A DNA stretch of 64,000 bases from Anaerolineae bacterium (GCA_023151115.1 JAKLJP010000001.1:372001-436000), one strand, 5' to 3'; numbered from the stretch's first letter, positions 17,001-26,074 are shown. Notes: generated by a model from the sequence alone, not told the origin. Program-made: numbers and translations.

Positions 17001-18137
17001 ATGGACTTTCATTTCAGCGAAGAGCAAGAGATGTTTCGCCGCGCGGTGGCCGATTTTGTGGAGAAGGAGGTCATTCCGGCGGCGGCGAGCGTGGACGAGC
17101 GCGAGGAGTTCCCCTGGGAACTTTTTCGCCAGATTGCCGGGCTGGGCTGGCTGGGCCTGCGCTACCCCGAAAGCTACGGCGGCAGCGGAGCCGACGCCAT
17201 CACCTTCAATCTGATGTGCGAAGAGTTGGCCCGCGGTTCCCTGGCCCTGGCGGCCACGGTTGCTATGCAAGCTCTGATGGGCACGGATTTCATCTACCGT
17301 TTTGGCAGCGAGGAACAGAAACAGCGGCTGCTGATCCCGGCCCTAGCCGGAGAAAAAATCGGCGGCATCTGTATGACCGAGCCGGGAGCCGGCTCCGACC
17401 TAGGCGCAATTCGCACCACGGCGGTACGTGAGGGCGCAGGCTATCGGCTCAACGGGACCAAGATGTGGATCACCAGCGCGACGGTAGCCAACTTCTTCAC
17501 CGTCGCCGCCAAAACCCGGCCTGATGCCGGTTTTAAAGGGGTAGATTTATTCCTGGTTGAGACCGACCGGGCAGGCGTTCGGGTGGGCCGGCAGATCAAA
17601 AAGCTGGGCACGCGGGCTTCGGAAACGTCGGAAGTAGTGCTGGAGGATGTCTGGATACCCATTGAAAATCTGCTGGGCGAGCAGGAAGGGCAGGGCATGC
17701 GGCTGCTGCGCGGCATTTTGGACCAAATCCGGGTGATGACTGGGGCTTTGAGCATAGGCCTCGCGCGGGCGGCGCTGGACAGCTCGCTGCGTTATGCCCA
17801 GGAGCGGGAAGCCTTTGGCCAGCCGATCATCAAATTCCAGGTCATCCAGCATAAATTGGCCGAGATGGCTACCCGGCTTGAAGCGTCCCGAACGCTGGTC
17901 TATCGGGCGGCCTGGCTAATTGACCAGGGCCAGCCGGACAGCAAAATTTCAGCCATGGCCAAACTGTTTGCCTCGGAGATGGCCAATTATGTGGCCGACG
18001 AAGCGACCCGCATCTTTGGCGCGTACGGTTTTGCCATGGAATTTGATGCACAGCGCTACTTCCGCGACGCTCGCTTTCTGCTTTACGGCGGCGGCACATC
18101 AGAGATTTTGAAGAATATAATTGCCAGGGAGCTTTAA
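17001..18137 (+). CDS. acyl-CoA dehydrogenase with atypical catalytic position
   Basis: 378-residue FAD enzyme of usual length and domain order (helical, beta, helical). Family blocks are ICMTEPGAGSDLGAIRTTA, LNGTKMWITSA, REAFGQPIIKFQVIQ and FRDARFLLYGGGTSEI. It oxidises an acyl-CoA and passes electrons to ETF; both ETF genes lie at 22.5-24.4 kb. Odd point: the glutamate of the usual YEGT motif is Gly364, and the alternative glutamate position of isovaleryl-CoA dehydrogenases reads as Gln by my hand alignment (GILDQIRVMTG). Some ring-acyl-CoA dehydrogenases use a different acid, so an alicyclic substrate is possible. AAGGAGC lies 6 bp before the ATG. Confidence 0.9.
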   Translation: MDFHFSEEQEMFRRAVADFVEKEVIPAAASVDEREEFPWELFRQIAGLGWLGLRYPESYGGSGADAITFNLMCEELARGSLALAATVAMQALMGTDFIYRFGSEEQKQRLLIPALAGEKIGGICMTEPGAGSDLGAIRTTAVREGAGYRLNGTKMWITSATVANFFTVAAKTRPDAGFKGVDLFLVETDRAGVRVGRQIKKLGTRASETSEVVLEDVWIPIENLLGEQEGQGMRLLRGILDQIRVMTGALSIGLARAALDSSLRYAQEREAFGQPIIKFQVIQHKLAEMATRLEASRTLVYRAAWLIDQGQPDSKISAMAKLFASEMANYVADEATRIFGAYGFAMEFDAQRYFRDARFLLYGGGTSEILKNIIAREL

Positions 18138-18142
18138 AGGTA

Positions 18143-18195
18143 GCAGGGTAGCAAGGTCGCACGAATTCCCTGTCTACTGTCTACTGTCTACTATT
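18143..18195. repeat. GGTAGCAGGGTAGC and CTACTGTCTA word repeats
   Basis: The gap holds AGGTAGCAGGGTAGCAAGG followed by CTGTCTACTGTCTACTGTCT. Related words lie at 23520-23588, 27413-27494, 32332-32358 and 50507-50592, always between genes. Confidence 0.55.
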
Positions 18196-18211
18196 TTGTA
18201 AGGAGAAACTT

Positions 18212-18622
18212 ATGACCCAACAACGCCCGCTGCGGGTTCTGATTGGCAAACCGGGGCTGGATGGGCACGATAAAGGGGCTAAAGTGGTGGCTCATGCTCT
18301 GCGCGACGCCGGCTGTGAGGTTATTTACACCGGGCTGCACAAAACCATTGACCAAATTGTTGAAGCAGCCTTGCAGGAGGATGTGGATATCATCGGGCTG
18401 TCTATGCTGTCAGGGGCGCACCTGGAGCTGACCGAGAAGCTGATATACCGTTTGCGGGAAGAGGGACTGCCTGACGTAGTGGTGCTGGTCGGCGGCAACA
18501 TCCCCCACCGGGACCGCCCCCGGCTGCTCGAATTAGGCGCGAGCGCGGTTTTTCCTACCGCTTCGCCGCTAGATGATATTGTCGCGTTTGTGAGAAGTGT
18601 GGCATCTTTCAGTAATCAGTAG
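18212..18622 (+). CDS. B12-binding small subunit of acyl-CoA mutase (methylmalonyl-CoA mutase C-terminal domain)
   Basis: 136-residue free-standing cobalamin-binding domain. It carries the base-off/His-on motif DGHDKG with His19 as lower cobalt ligand, then VIYTGLHKTIDQIVEAALQEDVDIIGLSMLSGAH and VVLVGGNIPHRDRPRL. It works with the large subunit 68 bp downstream to form the active adenosylcobalamin mutase, as in archaeal-type and isobutyryl-CoA-type mutases where the two parts are separate. AAGGAGAAA precedes the ATG by 5 bp. Confidence 0.93.
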   Translation: MTQQRPLRVLIGKPGLDGHDKGAKVVAHALRDAGCEVIYTGLHKTIDQIVEAALQEDVDIIGLSMLSGAHLELTEKLIYRLREEGLPDVVVLVGGNIPHRDRPRLLELGASAVFPTASPLDDIVAFVRSVASFSNQ

Positions 18623-18680
18623 TCAGTAGTCAGACTGGTTACTGATCACGGGTCACTGGTTACTGATCACTGGTATTCGA
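18603..18680. repeat. AGTAATCAGTAGTCAG-word repeat
   Basis: Words CAGTAATCAGTAGTCAGTAG then CTGGTTACTGATCACGGGTC and TTACTGATCACTGG make a partly self-complementary spacer between the two mutase subunit genes. Confidence 0.6.
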
Positions 18681-18690
18681 GGAGATAAAA

Positions 18691-20310
18691 ATGGCTATCC
18701 ATGAAAACGAGTTACGCCCGGTCATCCTGGAATCGGGGATTGAAGTTAAGCCGGTTTACGGCCCGGAGGATGTTGCCGGCCTCGACCTGGAGCAGACAGT
18801 CGGCCAGCCGGGGGAGTATCCCTTTACGCGGGGCATCCACCGCCACATGTACCGCGCCCGACCCTGGACCATGCGCCAGTACACTGGCTTTGGCAGCCCT
18901 GATGAAACCAACCGGCGCTTCCATTTTTTGATCGAGCACGGCCAAAATGCCCTCAACGTGGCCTTTGACCTGCCCACCCAAATGGGGTTGGATTCGGATG
19001 ACCCGCTGGCCGAGGGGGAGGTGGGGCGGGTGGGGATGGCGGTAGATACCCTGCGCGATATGGAGGTGGCCTTCAAAGATATTCCCATTGACCAGATTAG
19101 CGTCTCGTTGACGGTCAATGCGGTTACGCCGGTCATCCTAGCCATGTACCTGAGCATGGCCGAGAAGTACGGCGTGCCGCGAGGGCAGGTGCGCGGCACT
19201 ACGCAAAACGATATCCTCAAGGAGTACATTGGCCGGGGGGCCTGGATTTTTCCGGTCGAGCCGTCGCTGCGGCTGACCGGGGATACGATGGAGTTTTGCG
19301 CCAAAGCAGCGCCGCACTATTACCCGGTCAGCGTTTGCGGCTATCACATCCGCGAGTCCGGCGCTACCCCGGCCCAGGAGATTGCCTACGCCTATGGCAT
19401 CGCCAGAGCCTACATTCAAGAGGTCAACGGGCGGGGTCTGGGGGTGGATGATTTTGCCGGGCGGATTTCGTTTAATTTTAACATCTACGGCAACCTGTGG
19501 GAGCAGGTGGCCAAGTTTCGTGCCGCCCGCCGCTTGTGGGCGCGGTTGATGAAGGAAGAGTTTGGGGCCAAAAAAGCGAGCACCATGCAGATGAAGATGA
19601 TTGCCGGGGGCGGCGGCAGCGGCCTGACCATCGAGGAACCGGAGAATAACATTGTCCGAGGGGCTTATTACGCCCTCATTGCTGCCCTGAGCGGGACACA
19701 AACCAGCGCCCTATGTTGTTATGATGAAGCCTATACCATTCCAACTCCCAAGGCGCAGCTCATTTCCCTACGCACCATGCAAATCCTGGCCGAGGAGATC
19801 GGCCTGTCCGACACAGTAGACCCGCTGGCCGGCTCGTACTACATTGAACGGCTGACCGCCGAGATGGAGCAGCGCATCGTGGCTGAGATGCGCCAGGTTG
19901 ACCAGGAGTGGGGCGGCATTGTGCAGGCGGTCAGTGCGGGGTTGATCCAGCAAAAGGTAGCCCGCCAGGCTTACGAATACGAGCGCAAGTTGCAGCGCGG
20001 CGAGATTGTCAAAGTGGGCGTCAACAAGTATCGGGTGGAGGAGAACGACGAGAAACCCCCGGAGGTTGAACTTCACCCCTACCGCACTGAAGCCAGGGAC
20101 GAACAATTGCAACGGCTGGCCCAGGTCAAGCAAGCGCGTGATGCGGTTGAAGTGGAGGCAGCCCTGAACGAAGTGCGCGACGTGTGCCGGCGGAAACAGA
20201 ACGTAATGCCGGCCATGATGCGGGCCGTGCAGACATATTGCACCCTGGGAGAAATCATCGAAGTGATGAAGCAAGTGCTGGGTGAGTTTAAGGAGCCAGT
20301 GCGGTTTTAA
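18691..20310 (+). CDS. B12-dependent acyl-CoA mutase large subunit (methylmalonyl-CoA mutase superfamily, non-classical)
   Basis: 539-residue catalytic TIM-barrel subunit that rearranges an acyl-CoA carbon skeleton by a radical route. Residues matching the classical active site are kept: Arg57 and Tyr64 in RPWTMRQY, Arg182 in TQNDILKEYIGR and His219 in GYH (the same 37-residue spacing as R207 and H244 of methylmalonyl-CoA mutase). Two segments differ: the classical R-x-H-x-QTSG stretch reads KMIAGGGGSGL (302-312), and TQSLHTN reads TQTSALC (336-342). The carboxylate-binding Arg suggests a dicarboxylic CoA substrate, but these changes point to something other than plain methylmalonyl-CoA. The stop lies 7 bp from the convergent MFS gene. 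Confidence 0.9.
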   Translation: MAIHENELRPVILESGIEVKPVYGPEDVAGLDLEQTVGQPGEYPFTRGIHRHMYRARPWTMRQYTGFGSPDETNRRFHFLIEHGQNALNVAFDLPTQMGLDSDDPLAEGEVGRVGMAVDTLRDMEVAFKDIPIDQISVSLTVNAVTPVILAMYLSMAEKYGVPRGQVRGTTQNDILKEYIGRGAWIFPVEPSLRLTGDTMEFCAKAAPHYYPVSVCGYHIRESGATPAQEIAYAYGIARAYIQEVNGRGLGVDDFAGRISFNFNIYGNLWEQVAKFRAARRLWARLMKEEFGAKKASTMQMKMIAGGGGSGLTIEEPENNIVRGAYYALIAALSGTQTSALCCYDEAYTIPTPKAQLISLRTMQILAEEIGLSDTVDPLAGSYYIERLTAEMEQRIVAEMRQVDQEWGGIVQAVSAGLIQQKVARQAYEYERKLQRGEIVKVGVNKYRVEENDEKPPEVELHPYRTEARDEQLQRLAQVKQARDAVEVEAALNEVRDVCRRKQNVMPAMMRAVQTYCTLGEIIEVMKQVLGEFKEPVRF

Positions 20311-20317
20311 CAGCTCC

Positions 20318-21586
20318 CTATCCTTTGCCCACCGTGGAGGCCGGGCGCAGCATGGATGCACCCAGAGCACCCAAAAGCGATACCGCGGAAGCCAGCAAGA
20401 AGGTCGGGGCGAAAGAGCCGGCGGCGTCGGCGATAGCCCCGGCCAGGGTGGGGCCAATGGCCTGCCCGCTGCCAAAGAAGAGGGTCAGGAACCCCAGCGC
20501 CGCCGGGGCCAGCCGGGGGCCGAGAACATCGCCGCAGGTCGCGGCCATGATTGCCGGGATACTCCAGGCCGTCAAACCGAATAAAATCGCCGAAAGGGTA
20601 AATCCAGGCGGAGCCGGCCAGAGAGCAAACAGGCCGAAAGCTACGACATGGATCAGGTAGACCATCATTAAGGCCGGTTTGCGCCCGATCCTGTCGGAGA
20701 TTGTACCCCAGATCAACCCGCACAGCAGGCTGAACCAACCCATCAGCATAAACAATCCTCCGGCGGCGGCGGGACTATAGCCCCCTTCGGTCACCAGAAA
20801 TTTGGTAAAAAAGGTCATGTAAATGATGTAGGCCAGGCCAAAGGCGGCATAAACCAGGCCTAGATGCCATACCGTCGCCGCTCGATAGACCCGCCCCCAT
20901 TCCAGCGTCTCAGCCGGGGCAGGACCAGCCTGGGGAGGGTTAAGCTGGACCGCCTCGTTCTCACCCAGGGGAGACAAGCCTTTCTCAGCGGGCCGGTTTC
21001 GCAAAAATAAGAAGTTGCCGACAGCCAGCAGCAACGTGATCCCGCCAAAAATGAACCAGCAGACCCGCCAGCCGTTCTCTCCATAAGCCGCCAGGAGGGG
21101 TGGGACAACCGGGCCAACAAAGATCAAGGCCAGCGATGAACCGGCTACGGCAATGCCGGCCGCTAGGCCCCGCTGCCGGGAGGCAAACCAGGCTGCCAGC
21201 AAGCCCATCACGGGCACGTTGCTAGCGCCGCTGCCAATGCCCGTCAGCACCCTCCATACTAACACCGGCAGAAAGCCAGCGGCCAGACCGGTCAGCAGCA
21301 TTCCTATCCCGGCCAGGGCCAGGCCGGCGGTGATTACCCGGCGCGGGCCAAATCGCGCCGCTAGCGCCCCGCCGATGACCGATAGGGCCGTATAGCCAAT
21401 CAGATTCGAAGTAGCTAACATGCCGGCCTGGGTGTTGTCCATCCCCAGGCTTGTCTGCATGGCCGGCAGCACCACCGTATAGCCAAACCGGGCCAGGCCC
21501 AGTGAACCAAATACAACCAGCGTGCTGATGACCAGCACCACCCAGGCATAATGGAGGCTCAGCGTAGACAGCGTCTCAATCTTCAT
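20318..21586 (-). CDS. MFS transporter
   Basis: Twelve hydrophobic segments in 422 residues and a typical MFS loop between helices 2 and 3 (ARFGPRRVITAG) and 8 and 9 (SDRIGRKPALMMV). The ATG at 21586 is preferred over the upstream one because GGAGGG lies 8 bp before it. It is transcribed against the mutase gene and away from the transglutaminase-like gene. No substrate can be read. The hydrophilic middle loop is Pro/Glu-rich. An organic-acid or drug carrier of the inner membrane is the safe description. Confidence 0.85.
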   Translation of the reverse strand: MKIETLSTLSLHYAWVVLVISTLVVFGSLGLARFGYTVVLPAMQTSLGMDNTQAGMLATSNLIGYTALSVIGGALAARFGPRRVITAGLALAGIGMLLTGLAAGFLPVLVWRVLTGIGSGASNVPVMGLLAAWFASRQRGLAAGIAVAGSSLALIFVGPVVPPLLAAYGENGWRVCWFIFGGITLLLAVGNFLFLRNRPAEKGLSPLGENEAVQLNPPQAGPAPAETLEWGRVYRAATVWHLGLVYAAFGLAYIIYMTFFTKFLVTEGGYSPAAAGGLFMLMGWFSLLCGLIWGTISDRIGRKPALMMVYLIHVVAFGLFALWPAPPGFTLSAILFGLTAWSIPAIMAATCGDVLGPRLAPAALGFLTLFFGSGQAIGPTLAGAIADAAGSFAPTFLLASAVSLLGALGASMLRPASTVGKG

Positions 21587-21674
21587 CGGAGTTTCCCTCC
21601 ATTCGAAATGGGCGCGGTTCAAATTTTCAGTATCAGCCGGGTTCGATTAAAATTCCCCAGCGAGGTCAAGACTA

Positions 21675-22361
21675 ATGGAAGATATATCGGCCAGCAGCAG
21701 TTGGCAACACTACTTACAACCCACTCAATTTATTGACAGCGATGCAGCCGAGGTGATTGAATTTGCCCGATCGAGTGTGGGCGCAGCCAAAGCAGAGATC
21801 GAACAAGGGGTTAAGCTCTATTACGCTGTCCGCGATGGGGTTCGTTACAGTCCTTACGGCATCACGTTTGAGCCGGTCAGGTTCAAAGCCAGTTGGATGC
21901 TGCGCGAACAAGTGGGTTTTTGCATCCAGAAAGCGGTTCTCCTGGCCGCTGCCGCGCGAGCAATTGGGATTCCCAGTCGGCTGGGCTTTGCCGATGTGCG
22001 CAATCATCTGGCGACGCCCCGCCTCATCGAACTGATGCGCACCGACGCCTTCATCTATCACGGTTACACCGAGTTGTATCTGGCGGACCGGTGGGTCAAA
22101 GCCACGCCAGCCTTCAACCTCTCTTTGTGTGAACGGTTCAAAGTCCAACCGTTGGCGTTTGACGGGCGCACCGATTCGATCTTTCACCCGTTTGACCAGT
22201 TGGGCAACAAACACATGGAGTACCTGCGCGACCACGGCCAGTTTGCCGATTTACCCTTCGAGCGCATGGTTCGCGCTTTTCAAGAGGGCTATCCTCATCT
22301 CTTTGGCCCTGACGGTCCCGGCTGGCCCGGCAAAGGCGACTTCGAGCGCGAGGCTGCTTAA
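21675..22361 (+). CDS. transglutaminase-like (cysteine protease-fold) protein
   Basis: 228-residue cytoplasmic protein with a transglutaminase-like core: GVKLYYAVRDGVRYSPYG, then REQVGFCIQKAVLLAAAARAIGIPSRLGFADVRNH with the probable catalytic Cys, the histidine in FIYHGYTELYL and WVKATPAFN where the acidic partner is expected. Members act as peptidases or amidases, or are inactive. Here the Cys-His pair is in place. It reads divergently from the MFS gene across an 88-bp gap. Its job is unknown; it faces the ETF gene tail-to-tail. Confidence 0.8.
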   Translation: MEDISASSSWQHYLQPTQFIDSDAAEVIEFARSSVGAAKAEIEQGVKLYYAVRDGVRYSPYGITFEPVRFKASWMLREQVGFCIQKAVLLAAAARAIGIPSRLGFADVRNHLATPRLIELMRTDAFIYHGYTELYLADRWVKATPAFNLSLCERFKVQPLAFDGRTDSIFHPFDQLGNKHMEYLRDHGQFADLPFERMVRAFQEGYPHLFGPDGPGWPGKGDFEREAA

Positions 22362-22427
22362 TCGTCAAAAATTCGGCAAATCACGAGTTGAGGAGTTGCA
22401 CCTAGGGGCGCTGGCTCCTCGCTACAA

Positions 22428-22488
22428 AATATCCGAAATCTAAAATCCAAAATCTGCCAAAGGCACGCAAAGCGAAATCTAAAATCGG
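22428..22488. repeat. AAAATC-word repeat between convergent genes
   Basis: ATCCGAAATCTAAAATCCAA and AATCTGCCAAAGGCACGC are followed by GCGAAATCTAAAATCGG. The CCAAAGGCACG core is a diverged form of the CCCAAAGGGCACGATG core at 2830 and 26010. It separates the transglutaminase-like gene from etfA. Confidence 0.65.
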
Positions 22489-22489
22489 C

Positions 22490-23479
22490 TTATTTGCCTA
22501 ACCGCTTCTTAGCCTCCTCGATCAGCGCCGGAACATAGTGGAACAGATTGCCGACAATCCCATAGTGGGCGTACCTGAAGATGGGCGCTTCCGGGTCTTT
22601 GTTGATGGCGACAATCACTTTAGAAGTTTTCATCCCCGATAGGTGCTGGATCGCCCCGGAGATGCCGCAGGCGATATAGAGATCGGGCTGGACAGTTTTA
22701 CCGGTCTGTCCGATCTGGTGCTCGTAAGACACCCAGCCGGCGTCAACCGCAGCCCGGCTGGCCCCCAGCGCCCCGCCCATAATCTCGGCCAGCGTCTGTA
22801 GGGGCGCAAATCCTTCCGGCCCGCCAACCCCTCGGCCCCCCGACACAATAGCCTTCGCCTCGGTCAAATTGATCCGGCTGTCCGCGGCGGCAAAGCCCTC
22901 GATTTTGACTGTGATCTCCGCTTCCACCAACGCAGGAGCAACGGCGATAATCTCGCCGGTGCGAGTCGGGTCTAAGGCTGGCATTGGAAAGGCCCTGCCG
23001 CGCAGGGTCGCCATGTGGGGCTGGGCCGGGCCGAACGCCACACTGGCCGTCAGACTGCCGGCCAGTATCGGACGGGTAGCGACCAGGCAGCCATTCTCTA
23101 CCCTCAAATCGGTGCAATCCGACGCCAGCCCCACCCCTAACAGCGCGGCGACATACGGGGCCAGTTCCAGGCCCGTGTTGGTCGCGCCAAGTAAGAGTGC
23201 TGCCGGTTGGCGTTCCTGGGCCAATTGGGTCAGCAGGGCAGCGTACGGCTCCAGGCGAAACTGTTTTAAGGAGGCGTTGCTGGCGACCAGAACTTGGTCT
23301 GCCCCGTACTGAATCGCCTGCTCCGCCAGGTGGCTCACCTGCTCCCCCAACACAACCGCCACCAGTGGGCCGCCCAGTTGATCGGCTACATAACGACCTG
23401 CACTCAGGGTTTCCCAGGACACTGTAGCAGTCTGGCCGTCGCGCTGTTCAATCCAGACAAAAACGGGCTGGTCTGACAT
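22490..23479 (-). CDS. etfA: electron transfer flavoprotein alpha subunit
   Basis: 329-residue FAD-binding ETF subunit. The C-terminal half has the diagnostic block [30 protein letters not shown] and the closing [15 protein letters not shown], and [12 protein letters not shown] earlier. It takes electrons from acyl-CoA dehydrogenases to the quinone pool or to other acceptors. Partner etfB lies 110 bp upstream across a hairpin-forming GGTAGCAGGTCGCAAGG spacer. The pair sits at the 3' end of the benzoyl-CoA gene cluster and may serve the acyl-CoA dehydrogenase at 17 kb. GGGGTGA lies 7 bp before the ATG. Confidence 0.95.
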   Translation of the reverse strand: MSDQPVFVWIEQRDGQTATVSWETLSAGRYVADQLGGPLVAVVLGEQVSHLAEQAIQYGADQVLVASNASLKQFRLEPYAALLTQLAQERQPAALLLGATNTGLELAPYVAALLGVGLASDCTDLRVENGCLVATRPILAGSLTASVAFGPAQPHMATLRGRAFPMPALDPTRTGEIIAVAPALVEAEITVKIEGFAAADSRINLTEAKAIVSGGRGVGGPEGFAPLQTLAEIMGGALGASRAAVDAGWVSYEHQIGQTGKTVQPDLYIACGISGAIQHLSGMKTSKVIVAINKDPEAPIFRYAHYGIVGNLFHYVPALIEEAKKRLGK

Positions 23480-23589
23480 AATAATTTCACCCCAATTTGC
23501 TCAGAAAAGTTAGTAACACAGGGTAGCAGGTCGCAAGGTTGCAGGTTGCAAAAGTAATTACTTGCTACCTGGCGACTCTGCTACCCTCT

Positions 23590-24384
23590 TTATATTACTT
23601 TTTGGGCCACCAACTTATCCAGCAGAGTTTTTGCTGCCTCTGCCGGGACGCCGCTAATTACCTCAGCGCCGCCCTTCCTGGTTGGGGGCAAGCTGACCCT
23701 GGTCCATCTGACCTGTGCCCCGGCTGCCCCGACCTGATCGCCCAGCAAATTCAGTTCGGCCAGACCCCAGGTGGGGATGGTGGCTTTGGCCGCTCGGCGA
23801 ATGCCCATAAAGCTGGGATAGCGCGGTTGGTTGATTTCCTGAACCACTGTCATCATGATCGGCAGCCGGCTGCTCACTACCTCATGGCCGTTGTCTACCA
23901 GCCGGACAGCGGTTATTGTTCTGGCCGCCGGGTCAACTGCTTTGAGAGTGGCTATGTAGGCAAGTTGCGGAAGTCTTAACAGCGCCGCCACTTGCCCGGC
24001 GGTGGCCGCGTTGTGGCTGTCAATCGCCATACAGCCGGCAATGATTAGATCAAATTCACCCACTTTTTTGATGGCCGCAGCCAGAGCGCGGGCCGTGGTC
24101 AGGCTGTCGCTGCCCTCAAAAGCGGAGTCAGATAGCAGGATAGCTTCGTCGGCGCCCATGGCCAAGCCTGTCTTCAAAGCTTCGATGGCTCCAGGTTTGC
24201 CCAGCGATAAGAGGATCACTTGGCCACCGTGCGCTTCTTTGAGCTGCAAGCCGGTTTCAAGAGCATATTCATCCCAGGGATTGACGATGCGCGGCCCGCC
24301 ATCGGCCATCAGTTTCAGGCCATCCATCAGAATGGATAGTTGGGCGGTATCGGGAACCTGTTTAACCAGGACAATGATTTTCAT
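23590..24384 (-). CDS. etfB: electron transfer flavoprotein beta subunit
   Basis: 264 residues from ATG 24384, which has GAGGAGA 6 bp upstream; the longer frame to 24519 runs into repeat DNA and is unlikely. It starts MKIIVLVKQVPDT and contains NPWDEYALETGLQLKE and LKTGLAMGADEAILL, then the signature VRLVDNGHEVVSSRLPIMMTV leading to INQPRYPSFMGIRRA. It forms the heterodimer with EtfA. The 165-bp gap to ridA upstream is filled by GGCTCTGC/GCAGAG and GCTACC words without a gene. Confidence 0.95.
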   Translation of the reverse strand: MKIIVLVKQVPDTAQLSILMDGLKLMADGGPRIVNPWDEYALETGLQLKEAHGGQVILLSLGKPGAIEALKTGLAMGADEAILLSDSAFEGSDSLTTARALAAAIKKVGEFDLIIAGCMAIDSHNAATAGQVAALLRLPQLAYIATLKAVDPAARTITAVRLVDNGHEVVSSRLPIMMTVVQEINQPRYPSFMGIRRAAKATIPTWGLAELNLLGDQVGAAGAQVRWTRVSLPPTRKGGAEVISGVPAEAAKTLLDKLVAQKVI

Positions 24385-24549
24385 TTGATGTTCTCCTCTG
24401 GGCATGACCGCCGACGACCGAGAGCGCTTCGCCTCCCCTTGGGGGACCGCAGATCGCCGAAAAGATAAGACTATCCAGAGCCAAAGGCTCCTAGTGGCAG
24501 AGAACCCTTGGCTCTGCAACGTTGCTACCCTGCTACCTGTTACCTTATT

Positions 24550-24951
24550 TTACTCTACCGTAGCGATACCTTCCAGTTCGATGAGATTCCCGTCCCGGAA
24601 AAAGGCCGAGACTTCAAACAAGGCCATCGTGGGGTAGTGGTCGCCAAAATAGGCGCGAAAGACCCGGCCCAGGGGCTTGAGGTTAGCCACGTAAGAGTCA
24701 CGGTCACGGACAAAAACATTGAGTTTAACTATATCCTGCGTGGTTCCGCCGGCCTCTTCAACCACTGCTTTGAGGTTTCGCAGGACCTGCTCAAATTGGG
24801 CCACCAAATCGCCAGGGGCAACAATATTGCCGTCGGCGTCGCTGGCATCCTGTCCGGCCAGAAAGAGCAGCCGCCTGCCGGTGACCAGGATACCGTGATT
24901 GAAGCCTTTAGGAGCTGGTAAAGAGGGTGGATTAATGAGAGTGAGCGACAT
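24550..24951 (-). CDS. RidA family protein
   Basis: 133-residue member of the YjgF/YER057c/UK114 family: FLAGQDASDADGNIV, FEQVLRNLKAVVEEAGGTTQDIVKLNVFV and ALFEVSAFFRDGNLIELEGIA. The family deaminates reactive enamines/imines; the usual arginine of the C-SR motif is not obvious here (FFRDGNLIE), so it may belong to a non-deaminase RidA group. It starts 4 bp after the had stop and shares its ribosome-binding site region (GGAG at the had end), so it is co-translated with had. RidA-like genes are also common in aromatic operons. Confidence 0.88.
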   Translation of the reverse strand: MSLTLINPPSLPAPKGFNHGILVTGRRLLFLAGQDASDADGNIVAPGDLVAQFEQVLRNLKAVVEEAGGTTQDIVKLNVFVRDRDSYVANLKPLGRVFRAYFGDHYPTMALFEVSAFFRDGNLIELEGIATVE

Positions 24952-24955
24952 TATT

Positions 24956-25981
24956 TTACTCCATCACTACCACCGAGCGAATGCCCTCGCCCCGGCGCAG
25001 GGTGTCAAAAGCCTCATTGATTTGATCCAACGGGAAGTGGGCGGTGACGAGTTCCTTCACTTTAATTTTGCCGGTCCGGGCCAGTTCGATCACCTTGGGG
25101 TATTCCGAGGCCGGGCAGCCCAGCGAGCCGACAATTTCCATCTCTCGATACATGGTCCGGCCGCTGTTGAGCGTCATCGGTTTGCTGCTGTAGCCGACCA
25201 GCACCAGCCGTCCACCGTTGCGGGTGCTGGCAAAGGCGGCTTCCTGCGTGACCGGCAGACCAATCGCCTCGAAAGCCACATCCACACCGCCACTGCTGAG
25301 TCTACGGATTTCTTTGTCCACCCGCTCCACCTGGCTGGCGTTGATGGTAGCGACCGCGCCCAACTGTTTGGCCCACACCAATTTTTGCTCCAGCAAATCT
25401 ACAGCAATAACCTGTCCTCCGGCAGCGGCAGCCATCTGTACCACATTCAAGCCAATCCCACCGCAGCCAAAAACAGCCACCGCATCGCCCGGCTTGACTC
25501 GCCCCCGATTGGCGACGGCCTGGTAGGGGGTGGTGATGGCATCGGCGATGACACAACTTTCAATCAAGGGTAGCTCTGCGGGCAGAGCAAAGAGGGTGTG
25601 CTGGCTGACGACAATATATTCGGCAAAAGCGCCGTCAATGTTGTTGCCAAACATGACCATATTATCGCAAATATTCTCCCGGCCCCGGCGACACGCCTCG
25701 CACACACCGCAGCCGTACACCGCGGGCAGCAGCACCCGGTCGCCTTCATGCCAGCGAGTCACTCCTGCGCTTACTGCCGCCACCCAGCCCGAAGCTTCGT
25801 GGCCCAGAATGAGCGGCGGCTTTTTAAAGGTGGGTACATTGTGGTCGGTGTAGTGCAAATCGGTGTGGCAGACCCCACAGGCGGCTACTTTGACCAGTAC
25901 TTCCCCCACTCCCGGCTGCGGGGTAGGCGTCTCTTCTATTTTAAATGGCTGACCAGGACCATAGAATATCGCGGCCTTCAT
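24956..25981 (-). CDS. had: 6-hydroxycyclohex-1-ene-1-carbonyl-CoA dehydrogenase (Had), zinc alcohol dehydrogenase family
   Basis: 341-residue medium-chain dehydrogenase. Catalytic zinc residues appear in [12 protein letters not shown] and GHEASGW. The structural zinc cysteines are in [15 protein letters not shown]. The coenzyme loop is [14 protein letters not shown]. The segment [16 protein letters not shown] is typical of Had as I know it. It should oxidise the hydroxyl made by the dienoyl-CoA hydratase, giving 6-oxocyclohex-1-ene-1-carbonyl-CoA and NADH. I chose ATG 25981 (GGAGGG 7 bp upstream); the open frame runs back to 26071 through a repeat. The call rests strongly on its neighbours dch, oah and bzdNOPQ; any zinc alcohol dehydrogenase is the fallback. 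Confidence 0.85.
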   Translation of the reverse strand: MKAAIFYGPGQPFKIEETPTPQPGVGEVLVKVAACGVCHTDLHYTDHNVPTFKKPPLILGHEASGWVAAVSAGVTRWHEGDRVLLPAVYGCGVCEACRRGRENICDNMVMFGNNIDGAFAEYIVVSQHTLFALPAELPLIESCVIADAITTPYQAVANRGRVKPGDAVAVFGCGGIGLNVVQMAAAAGGQVIAVDLLEQKLVWAKQLGAVATINASQVERVDKEIRRLSSGGVDVAFEAIGLPVTQEAAFASTRNGGRLVLVGYSSKPMTLNSGRTMYREMEIVGSLGCPASEYPKVIELARTGKIKVKELVTAHFPLDQINEAFDTLRRGEGIRSVVVME

Positions 25982-25997
25982 TGAGTATCCCTCCATT

Positions 25998-26072
25998 CGA
26001 TTTTGGACATCGTACCCTTTGGGTATTTTGGATTTTAGATTTTGGATTGGAAGAAATAATCTAAAACCCAAA
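25998..26072. repeat. AAAATC-word repeat, near-copy of the element at 2798
   Basis: The reverse complement reads CCAATCCAAAATCTAAAATCC, then AATACCCAAAGGGTACGATG and TCCAAAATCG, almost the same as 2798-2856. A second set of words (AATCTAAAACCCAAAATCT) on the opposite strand makes the whole gap an inverted repeat between dch and had. Confidence 0.8.
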
Positions 26073-26074
26073 AT

